The notes beneath the pieces are model-generated. The model was not told where the DNA came from, did not search any database, and worked only from the letters and a program-made list of their open reading frames with translations. Positions 1-7,219 of a DNA stretch of 41,630 nucleotides are shown here, in pieces (the stretch's first letter is position 1; the number at the start of each line of letters is the position of its first letter). The DNA lies in contig NZ_CAMQAZ010000022.1 of NCBI RefSeq assembly GCF_946998835.1, forward strand, positions 1 through 41,630, written 5' to 3'. Origin of the DNA: an uncultured Corynebacterium sp. Lineage in GTDB: Bacteria > Actinomycetota > Actinomycetes > Mycobacteriales > Mycobacteriaceae. The translations under genes were made by a program, and so were the position numbers.

Positions 1-1
1 G

Positions 2-1633
2 ACGATCTCCTCCGATGAGATCCGTAGCGCGATTGCGAACTACACCTCGAGCTACTCCCCGGAGGCCTCCCGTGAGGAGGTTGGCGTTGTTATCAGTGCA
101 GCTGATGGTATCGCCCAGGTTTCGGGAATGCCGTCGGTCATGACGAATGAGCTTCTGGAGTTCCCGGGCGGCGTCATTGGCGTCGCTCAGAACCTCGACA
201 CCGACAAGGTCGGTGTCGTGGTGCTGGGTAACTTCGAGTCGCTCAAAGAGGGTGACGAGGTAAAGCGGACGGGTGACGTCCTTTCGATTCCGGTCGGGGA
301 CAAGTTCCTCGGTCGCGTAATTAACCCCCTGGGCCAGCCGATCGACGGCCTGGGCGACATTGAGGCTGAAGAGGACCGCGTCCTCGAGCTGCAGGCACCG
401 ACTGTGCTGCAGCGTCAGCCGGTTGAAGAGCCGATGGCCACTGGTATCAAGGCCATCGACGCTATGACCCCAATTGGTCGTGGTCAGCGCCAGCTGATCA
501 TTGGTGACCGTAAGACCGGTAAGACCGCGGTCTGCCTGGACACCATCTTGAACCAGAAGGCTAACTGGGAGTCCGGTGACCCGAGCAAGCAGGTGCGATG
601 CATCTACGTTGCTATCGGTCAGAAGGGCTCTACCATCGCTGGTGTGCGCCAGACCCTCGAGGAGCAGGGCGCACTCGAGTACACCACCATCGTTGCTGCC
701 CCGGCGTCGGATGCCGCAGGCTTCAAGTGGCTTGCACCATTCGCAGGCGCCGCACTGGGTCAGCACTGGATGTACCAGGGCAAGCACGTCCTGGTCATTT
801 ACGATGATCTTACTAAGCAGGCAGAGGCCTACCGTGCCATCTCGCTGCTGCTGCGTCGCCCGCCGGGACGCGAAGCTTACCCGGGTGACGTCTTCTACCT
901 CCACTCCCGTCTGCTGGAGCGTGCTGCAAAGCTCTCCGACGACATGGGCGCAGGCTCGCTGACCGCACTGCCGATCATCGAGACCAAGGCGAACGACGTG
1001 TCGGCCTTCATTCCGACCAACGTCATTTCCATTACCGACGGTCAGGTCTTCCTCGAGTCCGACCTGTTCAACCAGGGTGTCCGCCCGGCTATTAACGTCG
1101 GTGTGTCGGTGTCCCGTGTCGGTGGTGCCGCACAGACCAAGGGCATGAAGAAGGTTTCCGGTAACCTGCGTCTGGACCTCGCGTCCTACCGCGACTTGGA
1201 AGCATTCGCAATGTTCGCTTCCGACCTGGACGATGCCTCCAAGCGTCAGCTGGAGCGCGGTCAGCGTCTGGTTGAGCTGCTGAAGCAGAAGGAAAACCAC
1301 CCGCAGCCGGTCGAGTACCAGATGACCTCCATCTACCTCGCAGGCGAGGGCGAATTCGACGACGTTCCGGTTGAGGATGTCCGTCGCTTTGAGGCCGAGC
1401 TGCTTGAGCACCTGCAGGACACTCAGCCTGCAGTCTTCGAGCAGATTGACGGCGGCGTTGCCTTCTCCGACGAGTCCAAGGCTGCTCTGAAGTCCGCTAC
1501 CGCTAACTTCAAGAAGTCCTTCCAGACTTCCGAGGGCGCACCGCTGGCTTCTGAGGCTCCGGTCGAGGCACTCGACAAGGGCGAGCTCAAGAAGCAGCAG
1601 ATTACGGTCTCCCGCAAGACTGCCCAGAACTAG
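2..1633 (+). CDS. atpA: ATP synthase F1 subunit alpha (5'-truncated by window edge)
   Basis: This is the non-catalytic alpha subunit of the F1 sector, which alternates with beta in the hexamer that makes ATP at the cytoplasmic membrane. The reading frame is open from base 2 and continues upstream of the window. The first in-frame ATG (128) is internal: the residues before it (for example EEVGVVISAADGIAQVSG) are ordinary alpha N-terminal beta-barrel sequence. Visible motifs are the P-loop GDRKTGKT and the alpha signature PAINVGVSVSRVGG. The C-terminal helical domain is complete. Only the first few residues are missing. atpG follows after 53 bp, so this is the atp operon, and the upstream genes (atpBEFH) should lie just outside the window. 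Codon choice is strongly biased, as expected for a highly expressed gene. Identification is secure. Confidence 0.98.
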   Translation, partial: TISSDEIRSAIANYTSSYSPEASREEVGVVISAADGIAQVSGMPSVMTNELLEFPGGVIGVAQNLDTDKVGVVVLGNFESLKEGDEVKRTGDVLSIPVGDKFLGRVINPLGQPIDGLGDIEAEEDRVLELQAPTVLQRQPVEEPMATGIKAIDAMTPIGRGQRQLIIGDRKTGKTAVCLDTILNQKANWESGDPSKQVRCIYVAIGQKGSTIAGVRQTLEEQGALEYTTIVAAPASDAAGFKWLAPFAGAALGQHWMYQGKHVLVIYDDLTKQAEAYRAISLLLRRPPGREAYPGDVFYLHSRLLERAAKLSDDMGAGSLTALPIIETKANDVSAFIPTNVISITDGQVFLESDLFNQGVRPAINVGVSVSRVGGAAQTKGMKKVSGNLRLDLASYRDLEAFAMFASDLDDASKRQLERGQRLVELLKQKENHPQPVEYQMTSIYLAGEGEFDDVPVEDVRRFEAELLEHLQDTQPAVFEQIDGGVAFSDESKAALKSATANFKKSFQTSEGAPLASEAPVEALDKGELKKQQITVSRKTAQN

Positions 1634-1686
1634 GCAGGTTGAGCTATTCAATGACCGTTTTCGCAATTGAAGGGAGGGAATAGGAC

Positions 1687-2667
1687 ATGGCGAATCTTCG
1701 TGAACTTCGAGCCCGCATCAAGTCGGTGAACTCGACCAAGAAGATCACCAAGGCCCAGGAGCTTATCGCAACCTCGCGCATCACCAAGGCGCAGCGTCGC
1801 GTGGCAGACTCCCAGCCGTACGCCGACGAAATCGAGAAGGTCATCGGACGTCTCGCATCGGCTTCGTCGTTGGATCACCCGATGCTCGTAGAGCGTGAAG
1901 GTGCCCAGCGTGTTGCAGTTCTGGTTGTAACCAGTGACCGCGGCATGTGTGGCGGCTACAACCACAACGTCCTGAAGAAGGCTGCAGAGCTGCGTACCGC
2001 TCTGGAGGAGCAGGGGCATGAGGTCGTTCTCTACGTAACTGGCCGTAAGGGCACCGACTACTACGACTTCCGTGGTGTCGAGCTCGCCGGTACGTGGGAG
2101 GGCTTCTCCCAGGATCCGGACTACGCCGCAACCCACGACGTGCGTCGTCACCTCATTGATGGTTTCAACGCTACGGCCGAGGGCACTGCCAAGTACCGCG
2201 AAGGCCTGCGTGGCACCAACGGCGAAGCCGTTCAGGGCTTTGACCAGGTCCACGTTGTCTACACGGAATTCGTATCCATGCTTTCTCAGATTCCGCGTGC
2301 ACACAAGATGCTCCCAATCGAGCCTGTGTACGAGGACGTCGAGATTGCTCAGGGTGAGGACATGCTTTCCGACGGATCGGATGACCTCAAGCCGGACTAC
2401 GAATTCGAACCTGATGCAGACACCCTGCTGGCAGAGCTTCTGCCGCAGTACGTGTCCCGCACCCTGTTTGCAGTGATGCTCGAGGCCGCTGCCTCTGAGT
2501 CCGCTGCCCGTCGTAACGCTATGAAGTCTGCGACGGACAACGCTACTGAGTTGGTCAAGGACCTCTCCCGCGTTGCTAACCAGGCACGTCAGGCACAGAT
2601 TACCCAGGAAATCACAGAAATCGTCGGTGGCGCCGGTGCGCTCGACGACAGCGGAGAAAGTGACTAG
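1687..2667 (+). CDS. atpG: ATP synthase F1 subunit gamma
   Basis: The gamma subunit is the central rotor shaft that couples proton flow through F0 to catalysis in the alpha/beta hexamer. The N-terminus MANLRELRARIKSVNSTKKI and the C-terminal helix (RRNAMKSATDNA, QARQAQITQEITEIVGGA) are the classic coiled-coil ends. The protein is 326 aa, longer than the roughly 287 aa of E. coli. The extra length lies in an insertion around residues 160-180 and in an acidic stretch (GEDMLSDGSDDLKPDYEFEP) around residues 220-240. A gamma-subunit insertion is known in mycobacteria and relatives. The ATG at 1687 is preceded by a strong purine-rich ribosome binding site (GGGAGG, 1673-1678 region). atpD begins 2 bp after the stop, consistent with translational coupling. 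Confidence 0.97.
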   Translation: MANLRELRARIKSVNSTKKITKAQELIATSRITKAQRRVADSQPYADEIEKVIGRLASASSLDHPMLVEREGAQRVAVLVVTSDRGMCGGYNHNVLKKAAELRTALEEQGHEVVLYVTGRKGTDYYDFRGVELAGTWEGFSQDPDYAATHDVRRHLIDGFNATAEGTAKYREGLRGTNGEAVQGFDQVHVVYTEFVSMLSQIPRAHKMLPIEPVYEDVEIAQGEDMLSDGSDDLKPDYEFEPDADTLLAELLPQYVSRTLFAVMLEAAASESAARRNAMKSATDNATELVKDLSRVANQARQAQITQEITEIVGGAGALDDSGESD

Positions 2668-2669
2668 AT

Positions 2670-4109
2670 ATGAGCACAGCTCTAAGTGAGCAGAACACCA
2701 CCACGGCTGTGGGCCGTGTTGTGCGTGTCATCGGTGCCGTCGTCGACGTGGAGTTCCCGCGTAACGAACTGCCGGCACTTTACAACGCGCTGACCGTGGA
2801 AGTTACCCTTCCGTCGGTCGCCAAGACCATTGTCCTCGAGACTGCTCAGCACCTCGGCGACAACATGGTTCGTACCATTGCTATGGCCCCGACCGACGGC
2901 CTGGTCCGCGGTGCAGAGGTCAAGGACACCGGTAATCCGATTTCGGTCCCGGTTGGTGACGTCGTCAAGGGTCACGTCTTTAACGCAATGGGCGACTGCC
3001 TGGATGAGCCGGGCCTGGGTCGCGATGGCGAGCAGTGGGGCATCCACCGTGAGCCGCCGGCCTTCGACCAGCTCGAGGGTAAGACCGAGATTCTGGAAAC
3101 CGGTATTAAGGTCATCGACCTGCTGACCCCGTACGTTAAGGGCGGCAAGATTGGTCTGTTCGGTGGTGCCGGTGTCGGTAAGACCGTTCTGATTCAGGAG
3201 ATGATTACTCGTATTGCACGCGAGTTCTCCGGTACCTCGGTCTTCGCCGGTGTCGGTGAGCGTACCCGTGAGGGCACCGACCTCTTCCTGGAAATGGAAG
3301 AGATGGGCGTTCTCCAGGACACCGCCCTGGTCTTCGGCCAGATGGACGAGCCTCCGGGAGTCCGTATGCGTGTCGCTCTGTCGGGCCTGACCATGGCAGA
3401 GTACTTCCGCGATGTTCAGCACCAGGACGTGCTGCTCTTCATCGACAACATCTTCCGTTTCACCCAGGCCGGTTCTGAGGTTTCGACCCTGCTGGGTCGT
3501 ATGCCTTCCGCCGTGGGTTACCAGCCGACTCTGGCTGACGAGATGGGTGTCCTGCAGGAGCGCATTACGTCCACCAAGGGCCGTTCGATTACCTCTCTGC
3601 AGGCCGTTTACGTGCCTGCCGACGACTACACCGACCCGGCTCCGGCAACGACCTTCGCCCACCTCGATGCAACCACCGAGCTCGACCGCTCGATTGCATC
3701 GAAGGGTATTTACCCGGCAGTGAACCCGCTGACCTCGACCTCTCGTATTCTCGAGCCGTCGATCGTCGGTGAGGAGCACTACCGCGTTGCTCAGCAGGTT
3801 ATTAACATCCTGCAGAAGAACAAGGAACTCCAGGACATCATCGCCATCCTCGGTATGGACGAGCTGTCTGAGGAGGACAAGGTGACCGTGCAGCGTGCAC
3901 GTCGTATCCAGCGATTCTTGGGTCAGAACTTCTTCGTTGCTGAGAAGTTCACGGGTCTGCCTGGTTCGTACGTCCCGCTGAAGGACACCATCGTTGCCTT
4001 CGACCGCATCTGCAAGGGCGACTTCGACAACTACCCGGAGATGGCCTTCGACGGCCTGGGTGGCCTCGACGATGTCGAGAAGAAGTACGCTGAAATGCAG
4101 AAGAAGTAA
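2670..4109 (+). CDS. atpD: ATP synthase F1 subunit beta
   Basis: The beta subunit carries the catalytic nucleotide sites of F1. The P-loop GGAGVGKT, the GERTREG motif with the catalytic glutamate region, the DNIFRFTQAGSEVS stretch and the DELSEEDK segment (the DELSEED lever that contacts gamma) are all present. Length (479 aa) is normal for the family. The start at 2670 lies 2 bp after the atpG stop, and GGAGAAAG (2653-2660) in the end of atpG serves as its ribosome binding site. atpC follows after 11 bp. No anomalies were seen. Confidence 0.98.
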   Translation: MSTALSEQNTTTAVGRVVRVIGAVVDVEFPRNELPALYNALTVEVTLPSVAKTIVLETAQHLGDNMVRTIAMAPTDGLVRGAEVKDTGNPISVPVGDVVKGHVFNAMGDCLDEPGLGRDGEQWGIHREPPAFDQLEGKTEILETGIKVIDLLTPYVKGGKIGLFGGAGVGKTVLIQEMITRIAREFSGTSVFAGVGERTREGTDLFLEMEEMGVLQDTALVFGQMDEPPGVRMRVALSGLTMAEYFRDVQHQDVLLFIDNIFRFTQAGSEVSTLLGRMPSAVGYQPTLADEMGVLQERITSTKGRSITSLQAVYVPADDYTDPAPATTFAHLDATTELDRSIASKGIYPAVNPLTSTSRILEPSIVGEEHYRVAQQVINILQKNKELQDIIAILGMDELSEEDKVTVQRARRIQRFLGQNFFVAEKFTGLPGSYVPLKDTIVAFDRICKGDFDNYPEMAFDGLGGLDDVEKKYAEMQKK

Positions 4110-4120
4110 GGGGCATCCTC

Positions 4121-4492
4121 ATGGCTGAAATCACCGCTGAACTGGTCGCTGTTGAGCGACCGCTCTGGAAGGGCAAGGCCACCCTGGTCTCTGCTCAGAC
4201 CACCGAGGGTGAGATCGGCGTGCTGCCCGGACACCAGCCGTTGCTTGGCCAGCTGGTCAACAACGGTACGGTGACCATCAAGACCGCAGACGGCAAGGTT
4301 CTTGTCGCCTCGGTACAGGGTGGGTTCATTTCCGTGTCTACCTCGAAGGTTTCGATCCTCGCGGACAAGGCAATCTGGGCTGACGAGGTTAACCTCTCCG
4401 AGGCCGAGTCCAACCTGACTTCGGATGACCCTGCAGTAAAGGCACAGGCTGAGTCGGAGGTTCGCGCGGCTCGTCGCGCTACCACCAAGTAG
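4121..4492 (+). CDS. atpC: ATP synthase F1 subunit epsilon
   Basis: Epsilon sits on the rotor and modulates ATP hydrolysis. The 123-aa protein has the N-terminal beta-sandwich (ITAELVAVERPLWKG, GEIGVLPGHQPLL) and a short alpha-helical C-terminus ending in SEVRAARRATTK. It is shorter than the E. coli protein, in line with the reduced C-terminal domain of actinobacterial epsilon subunits. AAGGGG just after the atpD stop is its ribosome binding site. It is the last gene of the atp operon and is followed by a strong intrinsic terminator. Confidence 0.96.
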   Translation: MAEITAELVAVERPLWKGKATLVSAQTTEGEIGVLPGHQPLLGQLVNNGTVTIKTADGKVLVASVQGGFISVSTSKVSILADKAIWADEVNLSEAESNLTSDDPAVKAQAESEVRAARRATTK

Positions 4493-4545
4493 TCTGTCTG
4501 CCCGAACATCCGGTCGCACGACCGTATTCTTCCTGCTTCTTTAGA

Positions 4546-4597
4546 CGGGGCGGGGAGCTAGCAAGAGATATCTTGTAAGCTCCCCGCCCCGTTTTTC
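4546..4597 (+). terminator. Intrinsic terminator of the atp operon
   Basis: A perfect 14-bp inverted repeat has arms at 4546-4559 (CGGGGCGGGGAGCT) and 4578-4591. The loop region itself contains a partial CAAGA/TCTTG pairing. The right arm runs directly into GTTTTTCTT. It lies 53 bp after the atpC stop and is a textbook Rho-independent terminator. Confidence 0.95.
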
Positions 4598-4662
4598 TTA
4601 GAATATTTTCATGTGGGCTCAACAATCGGGTAAAGTTTGTAAAAAGCCTCTAATGCGCTTTT

Positions 4663-4674
4663 GAACCTAGGTTC
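4663..4674. promoter_or_regulatory. 12-bp perfect palindrome upstream of the DUF2550 gene
   Basis: GAACCTAGGTTC is perfectly self-complementary. It lies between the atp terminator and the next gene, just after a weaker AAAAGC/GCTTTT inverted repeat (about 4641-4660). It could be an operator, but no regulator can be named from the sequence and the site may be fortuitous. Confidence 0.3.
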
Positions 4675-4727
4675 GTCGTCTATTCACCCGGATGCGAGGC
4701 TGGCAGACAGTGTTTTCGAGCGTAACC

Positions 4728-5213
4728 ATGATGTCAATCATGTTCATGATTATCGGTGCGATATTGATCGTCGGCGGGGCCCTTGCCCTGTGGCGTTTCG
4801 CCAGCCTGCACGCAAAGGGAACCCCCGTTATTGCTCGCCGTCTGCCTGCAGGAGATGGCTGCCACTGGCGCCATGGAGTCATGGTTTATTCCGAATCGAC
4901 GTTGAAGATGTACAAGCTACGTTCACTGCGTCCCGGTTGTGATGCCGAATTTGCCCGTCACGATGTCACCATTGTTGATCGTCGAGATCCGACTGACGTC
5001 GAGGCGGGCTTTTTTGCTCCCGGGCTACGGGTAGTTCGGATTAAGACCCCACAGAATGCCGAATGGGAGTTTGCCATGGACTCATCGTCGGATACCGCGT
5101 TGGTTGCGTGGGTGGAGTCGAAGCCGTCGTCACGCCAGACGCGTGAGTTTCCCACAGACATCGAACGTCGCTTCCGTTCGGCCTACAACCGCGGGCGGGG
5201 AAGTCAGTACTAG
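4728..5213 (+). CDS. DUF2550 family membrane-anchored protein
   Basis: This is a conserved protein of unknown function found directly after atpC in corynebacteria and mycobacteria (Rv1312-like position). One N-terminal membrane segment (IMFMIIGAILIVGGALALWRF) is followed by a basic, cytosolic or cell-surface globular part with the family-typical KGTPVIARRLP and GCHWRHGVM stretches and a C-terminal FRSAYNRGRG. The start is uncertain. ATG 4728 or 4731 puts the membrane helix at the very N-terminus, as in relatives. An upstream in-frame ATG at 4692 would add 12 residues. No convincing ribosome binding site precedes either start. Function is unknown; linkage to ATP synthase is by position only. 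Confidence 0.82.
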   Translation: MMSIMFMIIGAILIVGGALALWRFASLHAKGTPVIARRLPAGDGCHWRHGVMVYSESTLKMYKLRSLRPGCDAEFARHDVTIVDRRDPTDVEAGFFAPGLRVVRIKTPQNAEWEFAMDSSSDTALVAWVESKPSSRQTREFPTDIERRFRSAYNRGRGSQY

Positions 5214-5278
5214 GCACTGACGGAAGGTTCTTGCGCAGCCTGTAGCGGGTGCTGTTTTCTCCCGCGTGGCAGTCACGT

Positions 5279-5284
5279 TAGGCT
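5279..5284 (+). promoter_or_regulatory. Putative -10 box of a leaderless nucS transcript
   Basis: TAGGCT ends 6 nt before the nucS ATG, so transcription would start at or next to the start codon. The AGGAG at 5285-5289 is only 1 nt from the ATG, too close to act as a normal ribosome binding site. This favours a leaderless mRNA. Confidence 0.5.
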
Positions 5285-5290
5285 AGGAGA

Positions 5291-5983
5291 ATGCGCCTTG
5301 TGATTGCTGAATGCACCGTCGACTATGTTGGTCGCTTAAACGCCCATCTGCCACACGCCCCGCGATTGCTGTTGGTGAAAGCTGATGGTTCTGTTTCTGT
5401 GCACGCAGACGACCGTGCGTACAAGCCGCTGAACTGGATGACACCGCCGTGTACGCTGACGGAAAAGGACATCCTGGACGATTCAGGTGAGGACACCGGC
5501 GAAAAGCTCTGGGTTGTCGAGAATAAGAAGGGTGAGCAGCTCCGCATCACCATCGCGAAGGTGTTGGCGGATAGCACCTATGAGCTGGGAGAGGACCCCG
5601 GCTTAGAGAAGGACGGCGTGGAAGCGCATCTGCAAGAGTTGCTGGCCGACCAGTTCACGACATTCGGAGAGGGCTACACGCTAATCAGACGCGAGTATCC
5701 GACTCCCATTGGTCCAGTCGATTTGCTCGGTCGAAATCAAAACGGCGGCACTGTCGCAGTGGAGGTCAAACGCCGTGGCGGTATCGACGGTGTGGAGCAG
5801 CTCACCCGCTACCTGGAGATGCTGAACCGCGATGAGCTTTTGGCGCCAGTGGAGGGTATTTTCGCGGCCCAGGAGATTAAGCCGCAGGCAAAGACGCTCG
5901 CAGAAGATCGTGGTATTCGCTGTGTAACTGTGGATTACGATGCTCTGCGGGGTCTGGAATCCAACGAATTGCGGCTGTTTTAA
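5291..5983 (+). CDS. nucS: Mismatch-specific endonuclease NucS (EndoMS)
   Basis: NucS/EndoMS cuts both strands at mismatches and replaces MutS/MutL in most actinobacteria. The protein is 230 aa, normal for the family. The N-terminal DNA-binding domain (MRLVIAECTVDYVGRLNAHL, WMTPPCTL) is followed by a RecB-like nuclease domain with the catalytic set D144 (GPVDLLG), E158 and K160 (VAVEVKRRGG). The extreme C-terminus is ELRLF. This matches the short tail reported to dock the corynebacterial enzyme on the DNA polymerase sliding clamp. A small zinc-ribbon-like gene begins 2 bp after its stop, so the two are probably cotranscribed. Assignment is secure. Confidence 0.95.
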   Translation: MRLVIAECTVDYVGRLNAHLPHAPRLLLVKADGSVSVHADDRAYKPLNWMTPPCTLTEKDILDDSGEDTGEKLWVVENKKGEQLRITIAKVLADSTYELGEDPGLEKDGVEAHLQELLADQFTTFGEGYTLIRREYPTPIGPVDLLGRNQNGGTVAVEVKRRGGIDGVEQLTRYLEMLNRDELLAPVEGIFAAQEIKPQAKTLAEDRGIRCVTVDYDALRGLESNELRLF

Positions 5984-5985
5984 CT

Positions 5986-6333
5986 ATGCCTAGGCGAAAC
6001 CACAAGCGGCGCGGTAGCCGACGCGGCGAGCGTAATGGTCAGGGACAGATCCGCGGTAGCCTGCCCGCATTTGGCAGTTCTTTCCAGAACACTCGCACTG
6101 AGTCTGGGCCTGCAGGGTGGCAGGATGTGGACTTCTCGGTGCGCAATATCAGTGCCGGCCAGTCCACCAAGGCTTACCGCTGCCCGGGCTGTGATCAGGA
6201 AATTATGCCTGGGACCTCGCACATTGTGGCGTGGCCCCAGGATTATGGTGCGGGTACCGATGACCGGCGACACTGGCACACCAACTGCTGGCGCAACAGG
6301 GCACACCGCACCATTACGCGGCGCTGGGGATAG
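5986..6333 (+). CDS. Small basic protein with zinc-ribbon-like Cys/His set, next to nucS
   Basis: This 115-aa protein has unknown function. The first 30 residues are very basic and Arg/Gly-rich (RRNHKRRGSRRGERNG). The rest has CPGC (about residues 66-69), then HIVAW, HWHTNC and a basic tail. One CxxC followed by an HxxxC-like group could hold a zinc ion. Databases often label relatives 'ATP/GTP-binding protein', but I see no P-loop, so I do not adopt that name. It starts 2 bp after nucS and is probably translationally coupled to it. A link to DNA repair is inference from position; the basic N-terminus would suit nucleic-acid binding. Confidence 0.82.
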   Translation: MPRRNHKRRGSRRGERNGQGQIRGSLPAFGSSFQNTRTESGPAGWQDVDFSVRNISAGQSTKAYRCPGCDQEIMPGTSHIVAWPQDYGAGTDDRRHWHTNCWRNRAHRTITRRWG

Positions 6334-6336
6334 TTT

Positions 6337-6789
6337 TTACTTAGCTGGCTCAACCAGCTCCAGCAGGACGCCGCCGGCATCCTTCGGGTGGATGAAGTTG
6401 ATGCGGGAACCCGCGGTGCCAATCTTCGGCTCCGGGTAGAGCACGCGGGTGCCCTGCTCCTTCAGGTGCGCCATCAGGGCCTCCAAATCAGTGACGCGAA
6501 CTGCGTACTGCTGGATGCCCGGACCCTTCTTTTCCAGGTACTTCGCAATCGTAGACTGGTCATTCAGCGGCGCGAGAATCTGAACCAGAGTGCCGCCTTC
6601 AACCTTGTCAGCCGGGCCGAGCATAGCCTCGTGGACGCCCTGCTCTTCGTTGACTTCATCGTGGTAGTTGATGAAACCAAGGTTTGCGCGGTACCACTCA
6701 ACCGCGGCATCAAAATCTGGAACTGCGACACCTACGTGATCTACAGCGACTACGTACTTATGGGGAACGGGAATCTGTGTCTCACTCAT
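6337..6789 (-). CDS. mce: Methylmalonyl-CoA epimerase (vicinal oxygen chelate fold)
   Basis: This enzyme interconverts the R and S epimers of methylmalonyl-CoA, linking propionyl-CoA metabolism to succinyl-CoA. The 150-aa protein starts MSETQIPVPHKYVVAVDHVG. It has the paired glyoxalase-like beta-alpha-beta-beta-beta modules, with probable metal ligands in VDHVGVAV (His), a central Gln in TLVQIL and a C-terminal Glu in LLELVEPAK. The open frame extends upstream, but that part overlaps the divergent gene. The ATG at 6789 has a TATTCT box exactly 7 nt before it, which suggests a leaderless transcript. It ends 3 bp from the convergent gene at 5986-6333. The mutase genes are not in the window. 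Confidence 0.88.
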   Translation of the reverse strand: MSETQIPVPHKYVVAVDHVGVAVPDFDAAVEWYRANLGFINYHDEVNEEQGVHEAMLGPADKVEGGTLVQILAPLNDQSTIAKYLEKKGPGIQQYAVRVTDLEALMAHLKEQGTRVLYPEPKIGTAGSRINFIHPKDAGGVLLELVEPAK

Positions 6790-6796
6790 AGTTTCC

Positions 6797-6802
6797 AGAA
6801 TA
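6797..6802 (-). promoter_or_regulatory. Putative -10 box of the epimerase gene (leaderless)
   Basis: On the reverse strand TATTCT lies 7 nt before the ATG at 6789, the spacing expected when transcription starts on the A of the start codon. It sits only 5 bp from the oppositely directed TATTAT of the next gene. Confidence 0.55.
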
Positions 6803-6807
6803 CTCGC

Positions 6808-6813
6808 TATTAT
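6808..6813 (+). promoter_or_regulatory. Putative -10 box of the MTH1187-family gene (leaderless)
   Basis: TATTAT lies 7 nt before the ATG at 6821. The whole divergent intergenic region is 31 bp and holds both -10 boxes, so any -35 contacts would fall within the opposing coding region. Confidence 0.55.
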
Positions 6814-6820
6814 CGGCGCC

Positions 6821-7126
6821 ATGATTGTCGCGTTTTCTGTCGCCCCCACTTTCTCCGATCCTGAGCAAGGAATGGCCGAGGCAGTCGCTGAAGCCGTCCG
6901 CGTTGTGCGCGAGTCCGGCCTACCCAATGAAACCAACGCCATGTTCACCCTGATCGAAGGGGAGTGGGACGAGGTTATGGATGTCATCAAGCGCGCGACT
7001 GAGGCAGTCAGTCGTGTCAGCCCACGGACGTCGTTGGTGATTAAGGCGGACATTCGCAATGGATACACGGGACAGCTGCGCGCCAAGGTCGATGCGGTGG
7101 AGGATGCCCTCAAAGCCACCGATTAG
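6821..7126 (+). CDS. MTH1187/YkoF-family thiamine-binding protein
   Basis: This is a 101-aa member of the UPF0045/MTH1187 family, small ferredoxin-like proteins that in characterised cases bind thiamine or related ligands. The pattern MIVAFSVAPTF ... ESGLPNETNAMFTLIEGEWDEVMDVI ... VSPRTSLVIKADIRNGYTG is typical. Its role in this organism is unknown, and no thiamine transporter or biosynthesis gene is nearby. It diverges from the epimerase gene across 31 bp. In M. tuberculosis, as I recall, a thiolase gene (fadA4) follows the epimerase; no thiolase is present here. The ATG at 6821 lacks a ribosome binding site and is best explained by leaderless initiation. Confidence 0.85.
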   Translation: MIVAFSVAPTFSDPEQGMAEAVAEAVRVVRESGLPNETNAMFTLIEGEWDEVMDVIKRATEAVSRVSPRTSLVIKADIRNGYTGQLRAKVDAVEDALKATD

Positions 7127-7147
7127 CAGTTCGCGCAGCTCGGAAAA

Positions 7148-7179
7148 GTAGGCTGTATGTAAGTTGTACGTAGGCTGTA
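7148..7179 (+). repeat. Direct repeat of a 10-mer carrying two TAGGCT boxes
   Basis: GTAGGCTGTA occurs at 7148-7157 and again at 7170-7179, a period of 22 bp (about two helical turns). Each copy contains TAGGCT, the same -10-like hexamer seen before nucS. The pair precedes the thioredoxin-fold gene at 7220 and may be tandem -10 boxes or a repeated operator half-site. Confidence 0.35.
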
Positions 7180-7219
7180 CTAGGGCTTTACGACGACACT
7201 GGAGAGGAAAACCAATACG

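Noticed and set aside
2682..3779. Long reverse-strand open frame opposite atpD
   Set aside because: It is antisense to a well-supported gene, and its composition (Arg, Gly, Thr, His, Asn rich) is what the codon bias of atpD gives on the other strand.
6790..7119. Upstream extension of the epimerase frame
   Set aside because: It covers nearly all of the MTH1187-family gene in antisense. The family N-terminus begins at MSETQ, with a promoter box right before it.
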